This document shows positions 42,919-52,539 of a DNA stretch of 64,000 bases, piece after piece. The position numbers were made by a program, and so were the translations under genes. The DNA lies in assembly GCF_017874475.1 (NCBI RefSeq), contig NZ_JAGGLO010000004.1, positions 1-64,000 on the forward strand. The letters run 5' to 3'. The stretch's first letter is position 1, and the number at the start of each line of letters is the position of its first letter. Source of the stretch: Anaerococcus degeneri. GTDB lineage: Bacteria > Bacillota > Clostridia > Tissierellales > Peptoniphilaceae. Below the pieces are notes generated by a model, which saw only the letters and a program-made list of their open reading frames with translations, did not search any database and had not been told where the DNA came from.

Positions 42919-44186
42919 TAAATTCTGCCCCTTAATTTTAAGGCTTTTTCTATTCTTGAAAGGCTTAGGATGAAGGCTGCTTTTCTGTAATTTACCTTGT
43001 ACTTATCTGCAGTTTCAAATACTTCTTCGATTGCTTTTGTCATATCTTTTTCTTGTTTATTCCTTACTTCCTCTTCGTCCCAATAGGATCCTGTAATATT
43101 TTGAATCCATTCATAGTGGCTTACTAGGACCCCACCAGAATTTGCGAGTATGTCTGGAATTAACGAAATATTTTTCTCATTTAAAATCGCTTCTCCAGCT
43201 TCGGTCACAGGACCGTTTGCTGCTTCTACAACTAGCCTTGCCTTTACATTTTCTGCGTTTGTTTCATCAATAACATTTTCCATAGCAGCTGGAATTAATA
43301 TATCGCAGTCTAAGGCGAAAAATTCTTCATTAGAAATTTTCTTTGCATCAATATTTAGGGCAGAGCCAGTAGTTTCTCTTGCCTTTTCAAGAGTTTCTGG
43401 ATCAAGACCATTTGCATCGAAAACAGCAGATGAGCCGGATTCAGCATTTTTGTCTTTGGAGTTTAGGGCAATTAATTTGGCCCCGTCTTCTACTAGATAT
43501 TTTGCCGCAAAAGAACCAACATTTCCAAAACCTTGTAATGCAAATGTTGCTCCTTCAAGGCTCTTGCCAATTTTTTCGTAATATTTTTTGATTGTTAGAT
43601 ATACACCAAAACCAGTAGCTTCTGCTCTTCCAAGTGAGCCTCCCATATCTACTGACTTACCAGTGAAGGTTGCAATATCATGACGGCCACCATTTAGGGC
43701 GATGTATTCATCTGTGAAATATCCCATAATCTTCGCATTAGTATTTACATCTGGAGCGGGAACGTCGATTCTTGGTCCAATGTAGTTGTTTATTGCCCTT
43801 ACAAAGCCACGAGAAAGACCTTCAAGTTCCCTTTCTGAAAGCTTTTTAGGGTCAACTACTATTCCACCCTTGCCACCTCCAAGAGGAAGACCAAGGAGGG
43901 CTACCTTTAGGCTCATGAGGGTTGATAAGACTTTGACTTCTTCGTAGGTCACAGATTCGTCAAAACGGACTCCGCCCTTTGATGGACCAAGGGCTGATGA
44001 ATGGGCAGACCTGAAGGCCCTAAAGGTCTTGGTAGTGCCATCATCCATTTTAACTGGAATATTTGCCTCGATTATCCTTTCAGGTTCTTTTATAATATTG
44101 TAAAAAGATTCAGAAAAACCTGCTAGGTCTGATACTTCCTTTAATTTCTTTTGTAGATTTATAAATTGATCGTAAGCTTTTGTCAT
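42918..44186 (-). CDS. gdhA: glutamate dehydrogenase
   Basis: 422 residues; reversible oxidative deamination of glutamate to 2-oxoglutarate and ammonia with NAD(P). Substrate Lys in PLGGGKGGI, APDVNTN motif, Rossmann GFGNVGSFAA. The length suits the short hexameric form of catabolic anaerobes. ATG 44201 lacks a ribosome site, while GAAGG precedes ATG 44186. It may feed glutamate fermentation in this amino-acid-using anaerobe. Confidence 0.95.
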   Translation of the reverse strand: MTKAYDQFINLQKKLKEVSDLAGFSESFYNIIKEPERIIEANIPVKMDDGTTKTFRAFRSAHSSALGPSKGGVRFDESVTYEEVKVLSTLMSLKVALLGLPLGGGKGGIVVDPKKLSERELEGLSRGFVRAINNYIGPRIDVPAPDVNTNAKIMGYFTDEYIALNGGRHDIATFTGKSVDMGGSLGRAEATGFGVYLTIKKYYEKIGKSLEGATFALQGFGNVGSFAAKYLVEDGAKLIALNSKDKNAESGSSAVFDANGLDPETLEKARETTGSALNIDAKKISNEEFFALDCDILIPAAMENVIDETNAENVKARLVVEAANGPVTEAGEAILNEKNISLIPDILANSGGVLVSHYEWIQNITGSYWDEEEVRNKQEKDMTKAIEEVFETADKYKVNYRKAAFILSLSRIEKALKLRGRI

Positions 44187-44362
44187 AGTGCCTTCTTTCA
44201 TAATTTCGTATTAAACTTCTAAAGTATTATACACCTTTTTTCTCCACAGAAAACTAGTTTTTTATCAAATTTTATTGAAAAATATTCAACCATAAGAGAG
44301 AAATTCTTTCAAAATCGTTTGATTTTCCCAGCCGGAAGTAAGATTGAAATTTCATAGTTTCT

Positions 44363-44395
44363 TACAAAAAAACTGGTCCTAAGACCAGCTTTTTA
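44363..44395 (-). terminator. terminator after the giant activase gene
   Basis: CTGGTC (44373-44378) and GACCAG (44383-44388) arms with flanking A and T runs (seven T on the minus strand) sit directly behind the stop codon. Confidence 0.9.
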
Positions 44396-47300
44396 ATTTT
44401 CCCTTATCTTTTCCCTGGCTGCTGCCATCATGAGCTTGACCCTATTTACCTGGTTTACCTCGCTGGCACCTGGGTCGTAGTCGATTGCTACGATGTTTGC
44501 CTCTGGATAGATTTCTCTGATTTTTTTCATAACACCCTTGCCGGTAATGTGGTTTGGCAGGCAACCAAATGGCTGGATGCAGACAATATTTGGTGCACCC
44601 GCCTCGATTAGTTCAACCATTTCGCCAGCTAAAAGCCATCCTTCGCCGGCTTGATTACCAAGACTTGTGACTTCGCTTGCCAAATCTGAAATTCCATCAA
44701 TATATTTAGGCTCGTCAAAATGAATACTTTCCTTGAGGGCCTTTCTGATCGGCTTTCTGAAATTTTCTATAAGGACAATTCCCATGCGGGCAAGAGTCGC
44801 ATTTACAGGACTTTTGCCGTAGAAATCTCTTTTTAATTCTGCATTTTTAAAGCAATATAGGAAAAAGTCTGTAAGGTCAGGGACAATCACCTCAGCCCCT
44901 TCCGCCTCAAGAACATCTTGGAGGTGGTTGTTGGCTTCTGGGAGGAATTTCACCAAAATTTCCCCAACTATACCTGCTTTTGGAATTTCCTTGTAGCAAA
45001 CAGGAATCTCATCAAAATCCTTTACAATTTCCTTGATGGCCTTCCTATATTTTGGCCTGTCCATGGTCCTTATCTCTTCTGTAAGTCTTTCTATCCACGC
45101 TTCTTTGAGCCTGTTTGTGGCATCTTTTTCAATTTCATATGGCCTAGTTGCGTTGGCCACCCTATTTAAAAGGTCGCCTAATAAAATCGCCCTGAGCATT
45201 TTTTTCATCAGCGGAATATTTTTAAAACTTAGGAGGTCAAAGCCTGGGCTCTTTTCAATTCCTTGGGCAGATAGGGCGATTACTGGAATATTAGGATAGC
45301 CTGCATCCTTTAATCCCTTTCTAATATAGCCAACGTAATTAGATGCCCTGCAAGCTCCCCCTGTCTGGGTCATCAAAAGGGCTATCTTGTCTGTATCGTA
45401 GCGACCAGAATTAACTGCCTCTAGCATTTGGCCCACAACTGTAATTGAAGGATAGCAAGAGTCGTTGTTTACGTATTTGAGCCCTTCATTTATAACGTCC
45501 TTGTCGATTTTATTCAAAAACTCAATCTTATAAGGAGAATCTTTGAAGGCACCTTCCATAATCCTAAAATGTTCTCTGGCCATTTGTGGAGCAAGGATTG
45601 TATAACCTTCTTCACGCATTTCCTTAGTGAAATCCTTGAAATCATAGGCCTTATCTAGGGATTGGACTTCAAAGTCTATGCCTTCGAGTTTTTTCTGGTT
45701 TAGGGCCTCAAGGAGGGATCTTACCCTAATTTTAACCGCTCCAAGGTTTGAAATTTCGTCAATCTTTAAAAGGGTGTAAATTTTGCCAGCTGATTTAAGG
45801 ATGTCTTCAACTTGGTCAGTTGTCACCGCATCCAGACCGCAACCAAAAGAGTTTAGCTGAATAAGTTGGAGATTTTTATTTTCTGCCACATATTCACTGG
45901 CCCTATAAAGCCTTGCGTGGTAGGACCACTGGTCAAGGACCCTGAGTTTTTTGTTCAAATCATCAAGATTATAGGCGACTGCATCTTCGGAAAGAACTGG
46001 TATATCCATAGACTCGATTAGGTCTCCTATGCCGTGGTTGATTTCTGGATCAATGTGGTAAGGTCTACCGGCTAGGACTATAGCATTTAGACCTTTTTTA
46101 TTGACCAAATCTATTATTTCCTTGCCCTTTAGTTTTATTGCATCGTGGTAGTCTTGCTGGGCCTGCCAGGCCTTTTCCACAGCATTTTCGATATGATTTT
46201 TAGATAAAATATTTCCCTCAAACTCATAACCATCAAAAACTTCCACCATCCTCTTTTTAATAATATCTTGGCTTTCAAAAGAAATATAAGGGAAAAGATA
46301 TTTTATATCCTTTAGGCCATCAACATTATTTTCAATTACATCTGGATAACCAGACACAACCGGGCAATTCATGTGGTTTTTGGCCTTATCATACTGTTTG
46401 TATTCATAAAAAACTGCTGGATAGAATATCAAATCAGGATTTTTCCCAATTAGGTTTTCCATGTGTCCATGGGCGAGTTTGGCTGGATAGCAAGCAGTTT
46501 CAGACGAAATCGAACCTAGGCCCTTTTCGTAAATTTCCCTAGATGACTTGTCGGATAAAACTATGTCAAAGCCAAGGGAAGTGAAAAATTTATGCCAGAA
46601 TGGATAGTCTTCATAAATGTTTAAAACTCTTGGGATGCCAACTCTCCCCAACCTGGCCTTTGCGCCAAGTGTATCCCTATTAAATAATAGATCGTACTTA
46701 AATTTATACATATTAAGGTCATCCTTGGACTTATCAAGCTTGACCCCAGCACCCCTTTCGCATCTGTTGCCAGTTATGTATTTCCTACCGTCTGAGAAAA
46801 TATTAATTATTAGGGCACAGTTATTGGTACAACGGCCACATCTTGCTGATTTTTGCTCGTAGGAAAAATCTTCAAGGTCAGCAAGACCAGCAAGTTTAGA
46901 TGTGCCTGTAGACCTATCCTTGGCAATAAGAGCCATTCCCATAGCCCCCATAAGCCCTGCAATTTCGGGTCTTGTTACATCTCTTTCTGATAATTTCTCA
47001 AAGGCCCTGAGGATAGCATCTCCATAGAAAGTGCCGCCTTGGACTACTATATTTTGGCCAAGGGTCTTTGGGTCTCTAATTTTAATTACCTTCTGGATGG
47101 CATTTTTAATTACAGAATAACAAAGGCCGGCGGCTATATCTGCCACTTCTGCCCCTTCCTTTTGGGCCTGTTTGACCTTGGAATTCATAAAAACTGTGCA
47201 ACGGGAACCTAGGTCTGCTGGCTCTTTAGACTTGATGGCCTCAGCTTGGAATTCTTTGACATCCATAGAAACTGATGCGGCAAAGGTTGATAAAAATGAC

Positions 47301-48646
47301 CCACAGCCAGAAGAACAAGCCTCGTTTAGCTGGATAGAGTCAATGACTCCGTCTCTAATGTGCATGGCCTTCATGTCCTGGCCACCAATGTCTAGGATAA
47401 AGTCAACGTCGGGATTAAAAAATCTCGCCGCCCTGTAGTGGGCAATGGTCTCGACCTCCCCATTATCAACGTGGAGGGCATTTTTTATAAAATCTTCCCC
47501 GTAGCCACAAATCCCAGATGAAGCGATGTGGGCCTTGGGATTTTTCTTCTGGTAAGCATCTTTTAGCATGTCTATGCATACTTCTAGGGGATTACCCAGA
47601 TTCATCCTGTAATCATCAAGGAGAATTTCCATGTCTTTTGAAAGCCAAACCATCTTTGAAGTTGTAGATCCTGCGTCAAGCCCAACATAGATTGGTCCTT
47701 CATAGGTCGCAAGATCCCTGTATTTTACCTTAGAAGTCTTATGTCTTTTTTTGAATTCTTTGTATTCTTCTTCAGATTCAAAAAGCGGTTCAAGTCTCTT
47801 TGTGGCCTCTATTTCAATTTTTTCCCTAGTATCTAATTTTTCTATAAGGTCTGTAATTTTAACAAATTTTCCATCTTCGCTTGATAAAATCGCAGCACCC
47901 TTGGCCACGTAAACTTCGGCATCTTCTGGTGTATAAAACTTGTTAAACTCTTCGCCAAGAGTCTCTATAAAACGGTCTCTTAAGGCAGGAAGGAAGTGCA
48001 AGGGTCCACCCAAAAATGTGACATTTCCCTTGATTGGCCTACCGCAGGCGAGGTTTGAAATTGTTTGGTTGACAACTGACTGGAAGATCGAAATAGCAAT
48101 ATCTTCCCTGGTCGCCCCCTGGTTCATAAGAGCCTGGATGTCAGTTTTAGCAAAAACCCCACATCTTGAAGCGATTGGGTAAATTTTTTGGTAGGATTTT
48201 GCAAGGTCATGTAGTCCCAGAGCGTCAGTATCAAGAAGTGAAGCCATCTGGTCTATAAAAGCGCCTGTTCCACCTGCACAAATCGAATTCATCCTCTGCT
48301 CAACAGAACCAGAAAGATATGTAATTTTAGAATCCTCACCCCCAAGTTCAATTAAAACGTCAGTTTCCGGAATAAATTCCTTGATCGCCCTGGTTTCTGC
48401 TATAACTTCTTGGACAAAGTCAGTCTCAATTAGGTCGGCAAGAAACATTCCACCAGAACCTGTTACAGCCACAGTCACCCTGTCGTCCTTGAATTTTTCA
48501 CTAGCATCGGCCAGAACTTTTTTGACAGTCTCCCTCACATCCGACTTGTGACGAGTATATACAGAATATATTGTATTAAATGAGTCGTCAGTTATAACTA
48601 GCTTTACTGTTGTAGAACCAACGTCTAACCCCATGTGTAAATCCAT
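44393..48646 (-). CDS. giant acyl-CoA dehydratase activase-related protein (BcrAD/BadFG plus DUF2229)
   Basis: 1417 residues. It holds two ASKHA ATPase domains: the first begins MGLDVGSTTVKLVI with SICAGGTGAF and SRCGVF, the second near 322 with VGLDAGSTTSKMV and EACSSGCGSF. The Cys residues would hold a [4Fe-4S] cluster between subunits, as in HgdC. A Cys-rich link (CGRCTNNC) leads to a DUF2229/HgdB-like C-terminal half. These long fusions are common in Clostridia, but their substrate is mostly unproven. HgdC relatives drive ATP-dependent electron transfer to 2-hydroxyacyl-CoA dehydratases. No hgdAB genes are near. Confidence 0.9.
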   Translation of the reverse strand: MDLHMGLDVGSTTVKLVITDDSFNTIYSVYTRHKSDVRETVKKVLADASEKFKDDRVTVAVTGSGGMFLADLIETDFVQEVIAETRAIKEFIPETDVLIELGGEDSKITYLSGSVEQRMNSICAGGTGAFIDQMASLLDTDALGLHDLAKSYQKIYPIASRCGVFAKTDIQALMNQGATREDIAISIFQSVVNQTISNLACGRPIKGNVTFLGGPLHFLPALRDRFIETLGEEFNKFYTPEDAEVYVAKGAAILSSEDGKFVKITDLIEKLDTREKIEIEATKRLEPLFESEEEYKEFKKRHKTSKVKYRDLATYEGPIYVGLDAGSTTSKMVWLSKDMEILLDDYRMNLGNPLEVCIDMLKDAYQKKNPKAHIASSGICGYGEDFIKNALHVDNGEVETIAHYRAARFFNPDVDFILDIGGQDMKAMHIRDGVIDSIQLNEACSSGCGSFLSTFAASVSMDVKEFQAEAIKSKEPADLGSRCTVFMNSKVKQAQKEGAEVADIAAGLCYSVIKNAIQKVIKIRDPKTLGQNIVVQGGTFYGDAILRAFEKLSERDVTRPEIAGLMGAMGMALIAKDRSTGTSKLAGLADLEDFSYEQKSARCGRCTNNCALIINIFSDGRKYITGNRCERGAGVKLDKSKDDLNMYKFKYDLLFNRDTLGAKARLGRVGIPRVLNIYEDYPFWHKFFTSLGFDIVLSDKSSREIYEKGLGSISSETACYPAKLAHGHMENLIGKNPDLIFYPAVFYEYKQYDKAKNHMNCPVVSGYPDVIENNVDGLKDIKYLFPYISFESQDIIKKRMVEVFDGYEFEGNILSKNHIENAVEKAWQAQQDYHDAIKLKGKEIIDLVNKKGLNAIVLAGRPYHIDPEINHGIGDLIESMDIPVLSEDAVAYNLDDLNKKLRVLDQWSYHARLYRASEYVAENKNLQLIQLNSFGCGLDAVTTDQVEDILKSAGKIYTLLKIDEISNLGAVKIRVRSLLEALNQKKLEGIDFEVQSLDKAYDFKDFTKEMREEGYTILAPQMAREHFRIMEGAFKDSPYKIEFLNKIDKDVINEGLKYVNNDSCYPSITVVGQMLEAVNSGRYDTDKIALLMTQTGGACRASNYVGYIRKGLKDAGYPNIPVIALSAQGIEKSPGFDLLSFKNIPLMKKMLRAILLGDLLNRVANATRPYEIEKDATNRLKEAWIERLTEEIRTMDRPKYRKAIKEIVKDFDEIPVCYKEIPKAGIVGEILVKFLPEANNHLQDVLEAEGAEVIVPDLTDFFLYCFKNAELKRDFYGKSPVNATLARMGIVLIENFRKPIRKALKESIHFDEPKYIDGISDLASEVTSLGNQAGEGWLLAGEMVELIEAGAPNIVCIQPFGCLPNHITGKGVMKKIREIYPEANIVAIDYDPGASEVNQVNRVKLMMAAAREKIREN

Positions 48647-49024
48647 ATTCTCCCTCTTTATTCGAATAAATAATATTAATTATTTATATTTATTTAACAT
48701 CTTTAAATAATTTTTATATATCCACCCATTTTACTAGGGTAAATGTACTTATATTATACCATTGATTAAATAAAGTAAAGTCCATACATCATAGTTATAT
48801 AGCTAATTTCTAAATTGTAGGCAAATGTAAAATTAATTTTACAAAATAAAAATCTATTGTTTTTTAAAAATCTTTATTAGTTGTCATTCATACTATAATT
48901 TAATTTTTATACAATAGTTATCCTTTATAGATTAAGTAAAAGACCCAGTCATCTGACTAGATCTTTTGCATAAAGATTTGATTTTTTAATAATATCCTAA
49001 AACTCTCATATAAAAATTTACTTA
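48647..49024. promoter_or_regulatory. intergenic region: activase promoter and upstream terminator
   Basis: A minus-strand promoter with extended -10 TGGTATAAT (-10 at 48753-48758) and TTTACT 15 bases before it (48774-48779) points to the activase gene, about 105 bases away. A hairpin with arms AAAAGA and TCTTTT plus AGTCA/TGACT (48938-48967) terminates the neighbouring hydrolase gene. Nothing else is visible in this 378-base gap. Confidence 0.6.
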
Positions 49025-49795
49025 CTATAAGGCCTTACTAAAATCATCAAAAATTATTTTTGTTAATTCATCAAATTTTCCCCGGCTATATTCTGGGTGC
49101 CACTGAACTCCCATCATATAAGAATCGTAGTAGGGATTTTCTATGGCTTCAACTAGGCCATCATCACTTGTGGCTGTAGGAAGAAGTCCGTTTCCCAAAG
49201 CTCTTATGCCCTCGTGGTGCATGGAGTTTACTTCCCTAGAATTTTCCCCGCCCAATTTATGATAGAGCCTAGAAGATTCATTAAAGTTTACCCTATGATA
49301 AGTAAAACCATCAGACCCTTCTCTGTGAGAGATACTAATCCCAAATTGGCTTGGTAAGTCCTCGTAGAGACTTCCTCCGTAATAGATATTTATAAGTTGC
49401 ATACCCCTACAGATTCCCAGGATTGGCTTGTTTTCTGCTATAGCAAGGCCTAGAAGGTTTAGGTCAGACCTATCCTGGGCTGTAGAATACTCTTCTATGA
49501 GATCATAGGCATCTGATCCGTAAAGGCCTGGGTCAAAGTCGGCTCCTCCTGCAAATATGACCCCATCCACACTTTTTATAATATCTCTAGATGTATCTTC
49601 ATTTGTCTGAACTGCGGTTAATATCTGAAGGTCATAATTATAATTATTAGCAATTTCATAATAGGTAGACTCAATTGTCTCGCTAGTGCCAATCACCAGA
49701 ACTTTCTTCTTATTTGATTTTATAAAAATAAATATCGCTAAAATTATTAGACCAAGTATGATAAGATTTCTAATAAATCTAAAAAATTTCCTCAT
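49025..49795 (-). CDS. membrane-anchored class I glutamine amidotransferase-like hydrolase (C26)
   Basis: 256 residues. An N-terminal signal anchor (about 8-25, flanked by Arg/Lys) precedes a gamma-glutamyl hydrolase/PuuD-like domain: VDGVIFAGGADFDP, nucleophile loop LGICRGMQ (Cys near 129) and VQWHPEYS. PuuD relatives cleave gamma-glutamyl-GABA. An anchor is unusual for that family and suggests the enzyme acts at or outside the membrane, possibly on cell-wall gamma-glutamyl bonds (inference). AGGAGG supports the start. Confidence 0.82.
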   Translation of the reverse strand: MRKFFRFIRNLIILGLIILAIFIFIKSNKKKVLVIGTSETIESTYYEIANNYNYDLQILTAVQTNEDTSRDIIKSVDGVIFAGGADFDPGLYGSDAYDLIEEYSTAQDRSDLNLLGLAIAENKPILGICRGMQLINIYYGGSLYEDLPSQFGISISHREGSDGFTYHRVNFNESSRLYHKLGGENSREVNSMHHEGIRALGNGLLPTATSDDGLVEAIENPYYDSYMMGVQWHPEYSRGKFDELTKIIFDDFSKAL

Positions 49796-49859
49796 AAAAA
49801 GCCCTCCTTATTATAAGTATAACAAGAAAGGCTAAATGTTTCCCTACAATTTTTGTAAG

Positions 49860-50444
49860 CTATTTTATCCCACAAGCATCCTTGGCAAGCCTGTCGGCTA
49901 GGTCGTTGTATTTGTCATTTGAGTGGCCTTTGACTTTTACAAAGGCGATTTCTATTTGTTTTTTTCTATCATTTATAAAGGCCTTGTAGGACTGAGTGAG
50001 GTCGTTGTTGGCCTTCCAATCGCCTTCGGCCCAGGCTTGGATGCCTTGGTAGTCATGGTGGATGATTATTTTTTTATAGGCTTTTTCTATGGCAAGGTCT
50101 ATGGCAAGCTCACTCGCCTTTACTTCTCCTGCCACATTCCTGTGGGTGTAGTAGGAGTCGGTGTAGGCTTTTTTGAAATATTCTTCCTCGCCATCCTTGA
50201 TTAGGACTACACCTGCACCATAGGTTTTTTCTGGCAAGTTAAAAGACCCATCGACATAGGCGACAAGGGTGTCTGCGTCAAGTTCGATTTTCTTTTCAGC
50301 CCCTTCCATAAAAGCGACTGCCTCGTCCTTGGTTTTAAAAGACTTATAGATTGCACCTGAAAATCCCTTTACTTCCTTAAGACAAGAATCCCAGGATGTA
50401 TATATCCCAGGATTTCTGCCCTTTCTTACTGCGTAATATTTCAT
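49860..50444 (-). CDS. rnhA: ribonuclease H1 with N-terminal hybrid-binding domain
   Basis: 194 residues; degrades RNA in RNA-DNA hybrids. The N-terminal viroplasmin-like hybrid-binding domain (about 1-45, YYAVRKGRNPGIYTSWDSC) is followed by the RNase H fold: AYVDGSF with the first Asp, GEVKASELAI with Glu, HHDYQGI with the next Asp and DKYNDLADRLA with the last. All four catalytic acids are present. Four-base overlap with the amylase gene. Confidence 0.93.
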   Translation of the reverse strand: MKYYAVRKGRNPGIYTSWDSCLKEVKGFSGAIYKSFKTKDEAVAFMEGAEKKIELDADTLVAYVDGSFNLPEKTYGAGVVLIKDGEEEYFKKAYTDSYYTHRNVAGEVKASELAIDLAIEKAYKKIIIHHDYQGIQAWAEGDWKANNDLTQSYKAFINDRKKQIEIAFVKVKGHSNDKYNDLADRLAKDACGIK

Positions 50445-51901
50445 TTTTGGCCTAGGCTTTCCTTGTTTGCCCAGTAGGTTACCTGACCAGGTCCTACTGT
50501 AAAGACGCCGTTGCCGTTTTCATCTATGATAATATCCTCATTTTTTCCAGAAAGGTCAACATAAGTTGCTCCAGCTTCAGATTCGCCAACAAACATTTGT
50601 TTTTCCGCCATGTCCTTAATAGAAATTAAAACTGCTAGAGGTTTGTGGTCTTCGTCTCCTCTCCTTACCCAACCAATTACAGATGGGTGGTCGAAATAAT
50701 CATCCTCTTCTCCGTAGTTATATGCCTTTCTAACAGCCATCATCCTATCAAGCATATCTTTGAGTGGGTCTTTTTTAACAGGGCCAATAAGGCCGTAATA
50801 ATCGCCCGCAAAGATACATGGATAACCGTCTTTTCTAAATAAAATCAAAGCGTAAGCTATTTCTTTAAACCAGTCTTCTACCCAAGAATCGAGGGCTTGG
50901 CCTGGTTGGGAATCGTGATTATCGACAAAGGTTACAGCTTGGGCTGGGAATTCCTTGACAACTGTGCCGTCAAAGATTTTTCTCATGTCATATTCGCCCA
51001 TGGACTTGCTGGCCTCTGCCATGTGAAAATGAAGTGGCACGTCAAATAAATCTATCTTATAGTCTGAGTTTTGGAGGTAATTTTCGATAGCGCCTGTATT
51101 ATATTGCCAAAATTCTCCAAATAGATAGAACTTGTTTTCGCCCATATTATCGTATATATGTTTGGAAAGTTCGTAAATAAAGTCACCTGAAATGTGTTTT
51201 AGGGCATCGTACCTAAAGCCGTCGACCTTGGTTTCCTTAATAAACCAATCAACCCATTTAAAAACCTCTTGGCGGACTTCAGGGTGGTTGTGGTCTATGT
51301 CGCAATTCATTAGATAATCAAAATTGCCCTTTTCATTGGAAACGTCCTCGTCCCAATACTTGCCAACTCCCAAAATCCTATAAATGGCAGAAGTTTCGCT
51401 CTTAGCATCGTAGTCTATGCCTGTGAAATGGTAGTAGTGCCAAATCATGTCGGAATATTTGCCATTTCTGCCCTTAAAATCAAAACCTGTCCAGCCTTCG
51501 ATTTCTATCTCACCAGACACGTCTTGTTCTCTGTTGTTTTGATCAACCATAACGGCCTTAAAACTTTCCTTAAAATCAGCATTGCCCTTGTGGTTTAGGA
51601 CTATATCTGCGTAAGATTTTATCCCCGCTTCATGGAGGTCAGCTATGGCCTTGATAAGTTCTTCCTTGGTTCCGTACTTGGTCCTAATTGTGCCTTTTTG
51701 GTCAAATTCTCCCAAGTCCCATAGGTCATAGATTCCATAACCTACGTCATTGTCCCCTCCACCCTTACAGGCTGGTGGGAGCCAAAGGGCGTCAATGCCT
51801 GCTTTTTTTAAATCTTTAGCATCTCTTGAAAGTTTTTTATAAAAATCTCCAGACCCGTCTGTGTCCCATTCAAAAGATTGCATCATTACTTCATTGGCCA
51901 T
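50441..51901 (-). CDS. cytoplasmic alpha-amylase (GH13)
   Basis: 486 residues without signal peptide; hydrolyses alpha-1,4-glucans such as maltodextrin or glycogen. Conserved regions: ADIVLNH, GFRYDALKHI (nucleophile Asp), LFGEFW (acid Glu) and FVDNHDSQPG. The length matches the intracellular AmyS group. Two bases after deoC, so translated from the same message. Confidence 0.94.
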   Translation of the reverse strand: MANEVMMQSFEWDTDGSGDFYKKLSRDAKDLKKAGIDALWLPPACKGGGDNDVGYGIYDLWDLGEFDQKGTIRTKYGTKEELIKAIADLHEAGIKSYADIVLNHKGNADFKESFKAVMVDQNNREQDVSGEIEIEGWTGFDFKGRNGKYSDMIWHYYHFTGIDYDAKSETSAIYRILGVGKYWDEDVSNEKGNFDYLMNCDIDHNHPEVRQEVFKWVDWFIKETKVDGFRYDALKHISGDFIYELSKHIYDNMGENKFYLFGEFWQYNTGAIENYLQNSDYKIDLFDVPLHFHMAEASKSMGEYDMRKIFDGTVVKEFPAQAVTFVDNHDSQPGQALDSWVEDWFKEIAYALILFRKDGYPCIFAGDYYGLIGPVKKDPLKDMLDRMMAVRKAYNYGEEDDYFDHPSVIGWVRRGDEDHKPLAVLISIKDMAEKQMFVGESEAGATYVDLSGKNEDIIIDENGNGVFTVGPGQVTYWANKESLGQK

Positions 51902-51903
51902 AT

Positions 51904-52539
51904 TTACTCCTTACAAATATCAATTGACTTTGATGCACCAATCCTAGATGCACCTGCTTCAACCATTGCTAAGGCCTCTTCTCTGGTGTGGATACCACCG
52001 CTCGCCTTTACTTTTGCCTTATTACCAACAGTTTCTGCCATTAATTTCACATCTGCAACAGTTGCTCCACCTGTAGAAAAACCAGTCGATGTCTTTACAA
52101 AGTCAGCTCCAGCGGCTACAGATATTTGGCAAACCTTGATTTTTTCGTCATCTGTCAAAAGGCAAGTTTCTATAATTACCTTTAGGACATTTGAGCCTAT
52201 AGCCTCTTTAATCTCTCTGATTTCGTCTTCAACATAGGTATATTCACCGTCTTTAAGCCTGCCAACATTGATTACCATATCAATTTCACAAGCTCCGTCT
52301 TCTATGGCTTTTTTTGCCTCAAAGACTTTTGCTTCCTTGGCCATGGAACCTAGAGGGAAACCTACGACTGCGGCTATCCTTACGTCCTTGTTGTAATCTT
52401 TTATAAGTTTAACATTGGCTGAATTTACGCAAACAGAATAAAAATCGTACTTGACAGCTTCATCAACTAGGTTTTTAATATCTTTTATACTTGCATCAGC
52501 CTTCAAATTTGTGTGGTCTATATATTGGTTAAGTTTCAT
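51904..52539 (-). CDS. deoC: deoxyribose-phosphate aldolase
   Basis: 211 residues; splits deoxyribose 5-phosphate into acetaldehyde and glyceraldehyde 3-phosphate in nucleoside breakdown. Schiff-base Lys in [10 protein letters not shown], second Lys in [10 protein letters not shown]. Overlaps the phosphatase gene by four bases. Confidence 0.96.
   Translation of the reverse strand: MKLNQYIDHTNLKADASIKDIKNLVDEAVKYDFYSVCVNSANVKLIKDYNKDVRIAAVVGFPLGSMAKEAKVFEAKKAIEDGACEIDMVINVGRLKDGEYTYVEDEIREIKEAIGSNVLKVIIETCLLTDDEKIKVCQISVAAGADFVKTSTGFSTGGATVADVKLMAETVGNKAKVKASGGIHTREEALAMVEAGASRIGASKSIDICKE

Noticed and set aside
49923-50204. 93-codon plus-strand frame opposite rnhA
   Set aside because: Shadow of the RNase H gene; no start signal.
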